The notes under the pieces are model-generated. The model did not search any database and was not told the origin of the DNA. It saw only the letters and a list, made by a program, of their open reading frames with translations. This document shows positions 28,444 through 29,002 of a stretch of 29,002 nt of DNA, piece by piece. The stretch is from assembly GCA_964553405.1 (NCBI GenBank), contig CAZKLS010000024.1, positions 1 through 29,002 of the forward strand, read 5' to 3'. Origin of the DNA: DATIRA01 sp964553405 (GTDB lineage: Bacteria; Pseudomonadota; Gammaproteobacteria; Steroidobacterales; Steroidobacteraceae). How positions within the stretch are numbered: position 1 is the stretch's first letter; each line of letters opens with the position of its first letter. A program made the translations under genes and the position numbers.

Positions 28444-29002
28444 GCGACTGGAGGCCGGAAGGCCTGCTGCAGCAGTACGACCCTGGCGGCTACTATTGCG
28501 AGCTGTCCGGCGGGGAGGGCCGCAAGGCCGCACACACGCTGCAGATCCGCAAGCGGCTCGACGGTTACAGCCTCGCCGAGCTGAGGCGACGTGCGCTCGC
28601 CGCGGAACGCGAGTTGTTCAACCTCGGCGTGACGTTCACCGTCTACACGAGCCGCGAGCAGATCGACCGGATACTGCCCTTCGACGTGATCCCGCGCGTG
28701 CTGTCTGCGAGGGAATGGGACACGATCGAGCGAGGCGTGGTGCAGCGTGTCACCGCACTGAACCGGTTCATCGAGGACATTTATCACGACCAGAAGGTCC
28801 TCAAGGACAAGATCCTTCCCGCCGAACTGGTGCTCGGCAACGCGAACTACCGTCCACAGATGCAGGGACTCAAGGTTCCCTACGGGAACTACGTCAACAT
28901 CTGCGGCGTGGACATCGTCCGGGGCGGCGACGGGCGCTTCCTGGTGCTCGAGGACAATGCGCGCACGCCCTCGGGCGTCTCGTACGTCGTCGAGAACCGC
29001 CA
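28440..29002 (+). CDS. Circularly permuted ATP-grasp protein, stand-alone type (3' end cut by window edge)
   Basis: The first 187 codons are visible; the gene runs past the window end. The start overlaps the preceding stop (ATGA). The N-terminus (LQQYDPGGYYCELSGGEGRK) is followed by RAERELFNLGVTFTVY-like sequence (read here as ALAAERELFNLGVTFTVYTS). Then come PFDVIPRVLSAREWDTIERG, LNRFIEDIYHDQKVLKDK, PAELVLGNANYRPQMQG and LVLEDNARTPSGVSYVVENR. These are the signature blocks of the DUF404/DUF407 circularly permuted ATP-grasp family. This is the short, unfused version, in contrast to the fused protein at 25086. In other genomes it is commonly followed by a stand-alone alpha-E protein, a second transglutaminase and sometimes an Anbu proteasome-like peptidase. 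Confidence 0.94.
   Translation, partial: MSDWRPEGLLQQYDPGGYYCELSGGEGRKAAHTLQIRKRLDGYSLAELRRRALAAERELFNLGVTFTVYTSREQIDRILPFDVIPRVLSAREWDTIERGVVQRVTALNRFIEDIYHDQKVLKDKILPAELVLGNANYRPQMQGLKVPYGNYVNICGVDIVRGGDGRFLVLEDNARTPSGVSYVVENR

Overview
The window is GC-rich (roughly two thirds G+C) bacterial chromosome with tightly packed genes and no intergenic stretch over 300 bases. The gene set points to a gammaproteobacterium of the environmental Chromatiales / Steroidobacterales / Woeseia kind: bacterial-type glutamate synthase GltBD, an RlpA-like septal-wall protein, a wax ester synthase/DGAT, an AcrAB-type RND pump, a DUF481 outer-membrane protein and a GGDEF-EAL protein. The lineage is an inference from gene content only. 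A block of exactly 100 N (26210-26309) marks a draft scaffold join.

Layout. 1-3518: a truncated AlkB-like dioxygenase (minus), an HSL-family esterase (plus), a second HSL-family esterase (minus, stop codons overlapping the first), an RlpA-like protein (minus) and a small GlsB/YeaQ membrane protein (minus). A 44-bp palindrome of REP/BIME type and a 25-bp operator-like palindrome lie between the last two. 3786-14318: six co-directional genes, gltB-gltD followed with almost no spacing by a flippase, a pyruvyltransferase-like protein and two tandemly duplicated family 2 glycosyltransferases. This looks like nitrogen assimilation joined by read-through to a small surface-glycan cassette. 14308-14919: a glutathione S-transferase (minus) whose 3' end overlaps the last glycosyltransferase. 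15122-17719: a membrane-bound GGDEF-EAL cyclic-di-GMP protein. 17733-22036: an RND efflux pair (minus; adaptor then pump), without an outer-membrane channel. 22183-23295: a DUF481 outer-membrane protein. 23317-24915: a WS/DGAT acyltransferase with a very basic C-terminal tail (minus).

25086-29002 is the most interesting part. It is an operon of a circularly permuted ATP-grasp protein fused to an alpha-E domain, a transglutaminase-like cysteine peptidase and a second, stand-alone circularly permuted ATP-grasp protein cut by the window edge. Comparative genomics has predicted that such clusters make and break amide (peptide-like) bonds, but as far as I know the substrate and product are unknown. 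The N gap falls inside the first ATP-grasp domain, and the missing sequence is probably longer than 100 bases.

No tRNA, rRNA, CRISPR array, phage gene or intact insertion sequence was seen.
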